From contig NZ_JACJOU010000022.1 of assembly GCF_014695725.1 (NCBI RefSeq), positions 1-64,000 of the forward strand: 64,000 nucleotides of DNA, read 5' to 3'. Below the pieces are notes generated by a model. That model saw nothing but the letters and a program-made list of their open reading frames with translations, was not told where the DNA came from and searched no databases. Both the position numbers and the translations under genes were made by a program. Origin of the DNA: Microcoleus sp. FACHB-672 (GTDB taxonomy: Bacteria > Cyanobacteriota > Cyanobacteriia > Cyanobacteriales > Oscillatoriaceae). This document shows positions 59,221 to 64,000 of the stretch, in pieces; the stretch's first letter is position 1, and each line of letters opens with the position of its first letter.

Positions 59221-60849
59221 TCATAACGGTTTTTTTAGATTTAATGGCAACTTCACCGTAAATGTTGTGCCGCTTCCAGGTTCGCTCGTCACTAAAATTG
59301 TGCCCCTGTGTAAATCTGTCGCTCGTTTCACAATAGCTAAACCCAGACCCGTTCCTGGCATTTCGCTAGCATTTTGGCCGCGATAGAAAGGTTCAAACAA
59401 TCGTTCTTGGTCTTCTGGAGTAATGCCAATCCCCTGGTCTTGAATGTGAAAGACTGCCTCGCCGTCCCACTCTGCGAGTTTAAAATAAACCTTGCTATTG
59501 GGTGGCGAATACTTCAGCGCATTTGAAAGTAAATTACTGAGAATATGCCGTAACAATTTCTCGTCCATACAGGCTTCGCAACTTTCCCCTTGCCGAATAA
59601 AGGAAATTGTCGTGTTATTGACTGCACCCATTTGAATTTCTTCAACCAAATTGCAACAAAAATTATCCAAATCTATAGGTGCTGGATTAAACGCTAGTTT
59701 ATCCACATCTGAGCGCCCGACGATTAGAACATCCTCTAACAAATCGGTCATTCTTCTAACCGCTTCCTTAATTCGACCGAAATATTTTTTTTGTTGCTTT
59801 TCAGTCAATTGTTTGCTGTGATTTTCGAGTAATCCTGTAAAACCTAAAACGACTGTTAGGGGGTTGCGAAATTCATGGGTGACCATGTAAACAAAACGAG
59901 ATTTAAGTAAATTGAGTTCTTTTTCTTTAGCTAGCGCTAAGCGAATTTCGGCTTCTAAGCGCTGGCGTTCGGTAATTTCATAACGGAGTTGCTCATTTAC
60001 CAGAGTGAGAGCGGCGGTGCGTTCCTCAACTTTGGTTTCGAGCTGTTCATTGAGGTGTTGCAGTGCTGCTTCAGCCCGCTTGCGCCCGCTAATGTCTCGC
60101 ACGATTGCTAAAGCCGAGCCATCGGTTTCGATCTCTACATCTTCTGTATTAACGATTCGCACCTCGTAATCGCGCAGATTGTTATTGAGGGGGATCTGGT
60201 ACTCAAAGATTTGCGTCTCGCCGGTTGAGAGCGCTTGCGTCGCATAGTGGGTGATGGCACTCGCTACTTCCACCGGCAGGATCTCCCGCACATTTTTACC
60301 TAAAACGTCACACTTGGACACCATCGGCTGAAAATCATCTGCCGGCAAAAAATCCAAAAAAGTACCATCTTGACTGATGCAAAACATGGTATCCGGGATA
60401 GCGCTAAGAATGGCGCGATTTTTAGCCTCGCTGTTTTTCAGTGCCGCCTCTGCCTGCCGGCGTTCCCGTCGCCCTGCTGCCTCCCGTAACTCGCGCTCAA
60501 TGGCGGGAAGTAGTCGGGCAAGCTTGTCCTTCATCACATAATCATGGGCACCGGCTTTCATTGCGGCAACCGCTACTTCCTCGCCAATTCTGCCTGAGAC
60601 GATAATAAATGGCAGATCCAGCCCTTTGTCACGCATCAGATGCAAAGCGGCTAGGGCGTTGAAGTGAGGTAAAGAATAATCCGCCAAAATAATATCCCAG
60701 TGTTGCCCCTCAAGGGCGGCGCTCATCGCCTGTGCTGTTTCCACCCGTTCTACAAAAGGCTGGTAACCGCCACGTCTGAGTTCGCGCAGCATCAGAACCG
60801 CGTCGTTTTCCGAATCTTCTACAATCAAAACCCGCAACGACACACTCAT
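59221..60849 (-). CDS. Hybrid response regulator - PAS - histidine kinase
   Basis: This 542-residue protein starts at ATG 60849 (MSVSLRVLIVEDSENDAVLM), 5 nt after the stop of the upstream response regulator; the frame is open further upstream but overlaps that gene. It has a receiver domain (1-125; phospho-acceptor Asp57 in ILADYSLP, Lys in MKDK), a PAS domain (about 140-258), a coiled coil, and a histidine kinase core with His325 in VTHEFRNP, N-box LSNLLSNALKYSP and TGLGLAIV. Receiver-first kinases often act after another kinase. The two genes form an operon and probably one phosphorelay. No membrane segment, hence cytoplasmic. Confidence 0.93.
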   Translation of the reverse strand: MSVSLRVLIVEDSENDAVLMLRELRRGGYQPFVERVETAQAMSAALEGQHWDIILADYSLPHFNALAALHLMRDKGLDLPFIIVSGRIGEEVAVAAMKAGAHDYVMKDKLARLLPAIERELREAAGRRERRQAEAALKNSEAKNRAILSAIPDTMFCISQDGTFLDFLPADDFQPMVSKCDVLGKNVREILPVEVASAITHYATQALSTGETQIFEYQIPLNNNLRDYEVRIVNTEDVEIETDGSALAIVRDISGRKRAEAALQHLNEQLETKVEERTAALTLVNEQLRYEITERQRLEAEIRLALAKEKELNLLKSRFVYMVTHEFRNPLTVVLGFTGLLENHSKQLTEKQQKKYFGRIKEAVRRMTDLLEDVLIVGRSDVDKLAFNPAPIDLDNFCCNLVEEIQMGAVNNTTISFIRQGESCEACMDEKLLRHILSNLLSNALKYSPPNSKVYFKLAEWDGEAVFHIQDQGIGITPEDQERLFEPFYRGQNASEMPGTGLGLAIVKRATDLHRGTILVTSEPGSGTTFTVKLPLNLKKPL

Positions 60850-60854
60850 AGGGT

Positions 60855-61298
60855 TTACAGCCGCACCGGCGGGGCTTCGTTGAGCAACAACCAATACAGC
60901 CCCAACTGTTGCACGGCTTGGGCAAATTCTGTAAAATCAACAGGTTTGCGGACGTAGCTGTTAGCACCCAAGCTGTAACTCTTGATCATGTCTTGTTCCT
61001 CACGCGAAGTCGTGAGAACCACCACCGGCAGCAGTTGTGTGCGCTTATTCGCCCGCAAGCGTTGCAGCACTTGTAGTCCATCCAGTTTCGGCAGCTTTAA
61101 ATCTAGCAAGATCAGCTGTGGCATGACGCTAGGATCTCGCCCCGCATAATTGCCAGTGCTAAAGAGGTAATCTAAGGCTTCAACCCCATCATTAACAACA
61201 ATTACCTCATTAGCGATATTACTTTTTCTCAGGGCACGAAGGGTTAAAACTTGATCGTCCGGGTTGTCTTCTACGAGCAGGATAATTTTGTTGTCCAT
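60855..61298 (-). CDS. Rcp1-type single-domain response regulator
   Basis: This 147-residue CheY-like receiver starts MDNKIILLVEDNPDDQVLTL with phospho-acceptor Asp66 in LLDLKLP, Thr in VVLTTSREEQD and Lys in YVRKPVDF. The extended loop around DYLFSTGNYAGRDPSVMP is characteristic of the Rcp1 group that pairs with phytochromes and related kinases in cyanobacteria. It lies directly upstream of the receiver-PAS-kinase gene in the same operon. No output domain is present, so it probably acts by protein contact. Confidence 0.95.
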   Translation of the reverse strand: MDNKIILLVEDNPDDQVLTLRALRKSNIANEVIVVNDGVEALDYLFSTGNYAGRDPSVMPQLILLDLKLPKLDGLQVLQRLRANKRTQLLPVVVLTTSREEQDMIKSYSLGANSYVRKPVDFTEFAQAVQQLGLYWLLLNEAPPVRL

Positions 61299-61790
61299 TG
61301 TTTCGTTGTTTGCTGTCTCTTGTGTGGGGGCGGATGCCGGTCAAGATAGATTGTCTAAAGTTAAGCCAAATGTGAGCTGTCTAGTTGTCCTTTCCAGTCT
61401 CTAGTCCCAGTGCCTCTTGCCCTGTATTCCTTTTTGGCACTAAGTTTTAAAATTTAAGCAGTAAAAAGTCGTGTTAGCCTTGCCCTTGCGTTTCTGCACA
61501 AATCAACCAGCCGGTTAATTTTGAGAAATATCGTAAAGTAATCGCACATCCCTGAAAAAGTACAACAAAAGTAACTGAGCTTTCAGTTCAGTAAGAGCCA
61601 GCTTGGCAGAATCTACAGATGGCCGGCTGGCAAATCTTCTAGACTACTTGCTGGTAGGTTAACATCTGCCTTACCCCGAATGCCAACCCTTTGTAGAGTT
61701 TGGTTGCTCAGATGGCCATAAACTGGCAAATATGAGAGCTAGCCATTTGGCTGATTGCCGGTGTCATGATTTTTTTTGCCGGCACTACGC
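61299..61790. other. Intergenic region between cdd and the response regulator
   Basis: There are about 490 nt without gene. Parts look like promoter DNA for the minus-strand response regulator operon (AT-rich near 61440-61570). No RNA gene or repeat is recognised. Confidence 0.4.
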
Positions 61791-62198
61791 TCACAATCGA
61801 AACCCATCAGGCAACAACTCGGCTGCCGGCATTTCTGTGAAACTTTCCCGTCCTTGAAAAATTACAAGCGCATCTACCCCAAACTCAAAAATAACTTGCC
61901 GGCACGCACCGCAAGGAGAGCAAGGCACCTTTTGTTGATTAACCACAGCAATTGCGTGAATTTCCATTTCCTCACCTTCCGCCGCAACCGCCGAACCAAT
62001 CGCCACCCGTTCCGCGCAAATCGTTAAACCATAAGAAGCATTTTCAACATTGCAGCCGGCAAATAAATTTCCCTTTTTCGTGAGAACCGCCGCCCCAACC
62101 TTAAATTGAGAATAAGGAGCATAAGCCCGTTTAACCGCCTCCAAAGCTGCCGATAACAGTCGAGAACGATCTTCAGTCGAAAGACTTAAACAAGTCAT
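61791..62198 (-). CDS. cdd: Cytidine deaminase
   Basis: This zinc enzyme of pyrimidine salvage converts cytidine and deoxycytidine to uridine forms. The 135-residue protein is a normal homotetrameric-type length. The active site is intact: CAE (zinc ligand Cys61, proton-shuttle Glu63) in GLTICAERVAI and PCGAC (Cys96 and Cys99) in VPCSPCGACRQVIFEF. The substrate motif FAGCNVENASYG is present. ATG at 62198 starts MTCLSLSTED. Single gene. Confidence 0.97.
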   Translation of the reverse strand: MTCLSLSTEDRSRLLSAALEAVKRAYAPYSQFKVGAAVLTKKGNLFAGCNVENASYGLTICAERVAIGSAVAAEGEEMEIHAIAVVNQQKVPCSPCGACRQVIFEFGVDALVIFQGRESFTEMPAAELLPDGFRL

Positions 62199-62456
62199 AT
62201 TAATAAATTCAATAAACCTTCCAAAAAAACCTTAAAAGTCGGCAAATCTTGTATTTTAGTAGCTAATAACAACTAACCGCAAAACATACCCATTCCCTCA
62301 GTCATTAAACCCTTACAAAAATCCAAAATAATCTAAATTCTTATAAAACAGCCCATAACCCATCTGTGTTTATCTGTGGATGCAGGTGGAACTTGAATAA
62401 CGAGCAAAGCAAATTCCAGTTTCACCTGCGGAATCTGTGGGTAGAAAACTCTTTCA

Positions 62457-63797
62457 CTAATTTCCAAACTCTTTCCCACCACTTTTGCGCTCAGGCGATC
62501 CTGCCGGCACCGGCATCACCAGCACCTTATCAACCCGGTTGCCATCCATATCCACCACTTCAACCCGTAAATTATGCCACACAAAATGATCAGCAGAATT
62601 GGGAATACGCCCCAACTGCGTAATCACAAACCCCCCCATTGTGTTATAATTTTCGTCCTTCTCTTCCCGACTATCCTCAATTCCAAATAGTTCAAAAAAC
62701 TCATCCACTGATAACATCCCATCCAGCAACCAAGAACCATCCTCACGTTGCACAATTTGCGGATCATCCGACTCATCAATAGAGGGAATATCCCCAACAA
62801 TCTCAATTAAAATGTCATTAATGGTCACTAATCCCTGGATAATGCCGTATTCATCCACAACGAGTACGATGTGAGTGCCCGTTTGCTTGAATAACTCTAG
62901 AACTTTCAATCCTCGCGTGCTTTCTGGGACAAATAAAGGCCGGCGCAACAGCATGGTCAAATCGAGTGGTTCCCCAGCCAAACAACGAGATAATAAATCC
63001 GTCACTTGCACAACACCCAGCACATTGTCAAGCTCGCTCTGACAAACTAAAAGCCGAGAATGGTTGCTGTTGATCATCTTTTGTCGGTTTGCCTCAGCCG
63101 AGTCCTCCAAGTTCAGCCAGACAATTTCTGGTCTCGGTGTCATCAGCGCACTGACAGGGCGATCTCCTAGGCGAAACACCCGTTCCACCATGTCTTGTTC
63201 GGCTTCCTCAAACGTTCCCGCCTCAGTGCCTTGCTCAATTAAAACTTTGATCTCTTCCTCTGTCACTTGTGGCTCTGTAGAGGGTGTAATGCCCATCATC
63301 CGCACCACAATATCTGTCGAAGCGCTTAACAGATAAACAATGGGAGAAGCTAATCTAGCCAGCATCCGCATCGGAATGGCGACTACAGCAGCCAGCGGTT
63401 CCGGGTTATTCAGCGCCAATCGCTTGGGCACGAGTTCACCAATAATCAGTGTCAGATAGGTGATAATCAGCACTGAAATGATAGTCGCGAGTAATTCTCT
63501 GTATGGATTCAGGAAGGGAACAAGACTGAGCAGGGGCGTTAGTATTTTAGAAAATGTGGTTTCACCGAAGGCACCGGAGACGATCGCCAACAATGTGATC
63601 CCCACCTGAACCGTTGGCAAGAACTGATTCGGGGCATTTGCCAGTTCTAGCGCTGTACGGGCCTTAATATCACCTTGGTTGGCTATCTGTTGCAAACGTG
63701 CTTTGCGGGAAGAGACGATGGCCATCTCTGACATAACAAAGAGGCCATTTGCCAAAATTAGCAGGAGAATAATCAGAATTTCAATGGTTGGGGACAT
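62457..63797 (-). CDS. CorC/HlyC-family membrane protein (CNNM/DUF21 with CBS pair)
   Basis: This 446-residue protein has an N-terminal DUF21 membrane domain (three to four helices, residues 1-185; SRKARLQQIANQGDIKA is typical), a CBS domain pair (about 205-330; RVFRLGDRPVSALMTPR, VVDEYGIIQGLVTINDILIE) and a C-terminal CorC_HlyC domain (about 345-435). The family is linked to magnesium or cobalt transport; older names include hemolysin. Nothing nearby narrows the role. Upstream from 63798 to 64000 I see only intergenic DNA. Confidence 0.93.
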   Translation of the reverse strand: MSPTIEILIILLLILANGLFVMSEMAIVSSRKARLQQIANQGDIKARTALELANAPNQFLPTVQVGITLLAIVSGAFGETTFSKILTPLLSLVPFLNPYRELLATIISVLIITYLTLIIGELVPKRLALNNPEPLAAVVAIPMRMLARLASPIVYLLSASTDIVVRMMGITPSTEPQVTEEEIKVLIEQGTEAGTFEEAEQDMVERVFRLGDRPVSALMTPRPEIVWLNLEDSAEANRQKMINSNHSRLLVCQSELDNVLGVVQVTDLLSRCLAGEPLDLTMLLRRPLFVPESTRGLKVLELFKQTGTHIVLVVDEYGIIQGLVTINDILIEIVGDIPSIDESDDPQIVQREDGSWLLDGMLSVDEFFELFGIEDSREEKDENYNTMGGFVITQLGRIPNSADHFVWHNLRVEVVDMDGNRVDKVLVMPVPAGSPERKSGGKEFGN

Positions 63798-64000
63798 TGC
63801 TAAAGGTGCCGGGGGTTAGGGGCTAGTTTGACGTGAAGAGTGTAGAGCCGATCTTTAATTTCACTGTTTACTCGTTACTGTTCACTCTCCAGACTCCTGA
63901 CTTCTGAGCTTGCAACTAAATTAGCATTTTGTGCCCAACAGTAAATATGTCACAAGCTCTGTTGCGCTGCGAACCGGCTTCTAAAATGAGGAAAGTAGGC

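Overview
The window is chromosomal DNA from a cyanobacterium, probably a filamentous Oscillatoriales-type organism (genus not determined). The evidence is a psbA (photosystem II D1) gene running off the left edge, the cyanobacterial atpI-B-E-F'-F-H-A-G gene order, DUF2358 proteins, ethylene-binding-domain histidine kinases, a Ser/Thr kinase-histidine kinase fusion, and heptanucleotide tandem repeats in intergenic DNA. GCCGG-type hexamers are conspicuously frequent throughout, while HIP1 (GCGATCGC) appears rare.

Layout. 1-8 kb: psbA start and promoter, two paralogous chemoreceptors, a HIT protein, a ComM/YifB ATPase, an SH3-domain protein and a lone IS630-type HTH protein. 8-15.3 kb: a DUF2358 protein, an ArsA-like ATPase, a decayed small gene, and an export cluster on the minus strand (adaptor, MacB-type permease, TolC-like channel) with no adjacent ATPase. 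15.5-18.7 kb: dnaA and dnaN flank a spacer with eight DnaA-box matches, so this is the predicted replication origin. 19-27.4 kb: HtrA-type protease, peptide deformylase, a TPR protein, a GH1 beta-glucosidase, a half-length TauE-type protein, argS and small unknowns. 28-37.3 kb: two histidine kinases with ethylene-receptor-type N-termini, separated by a DUF2358 protein, a very AT-rich acyltransferase and a family-10-like glycosidase. 37.3-42.7 kb: a lipoprotein, a ChaB-like protein behind a quasi-periodic repeat array, a TspO homologue, a zinc-ribbon-like protein, a GH25 lysozyme with four C-terminal repeats, and hisA. 42.8-48.4 kb: a giant Ser/Thr kinase/AAA/GAF/histidine kinase. 48.7-56.8 kb: a VanX-type dipeptidase, a Uma2 protein and the ATP synthase operon, most of whose spacers carry different 7-nt repeats. 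56.9-64 kb: an ABC-2 permease, an unknown protein, a putative MITE-like element, a response regulator pair, cytidine deaminase and a CorC/HlyC-type protein.

Most genes are housekeeping (replication, translation, ATP synthesis, histidine synthesis) interleaved with signal transduction genes. The most interesting element is the pair of ethylene-receptor-like kinases. One keeps the Cys/His copper site; the other has Ser in place of the Cys. Both share their catalytic module with the giant kinase about 6 kb downstream. All functional calls come from reading the translated sequences and recalled family motifs; no database search was run.
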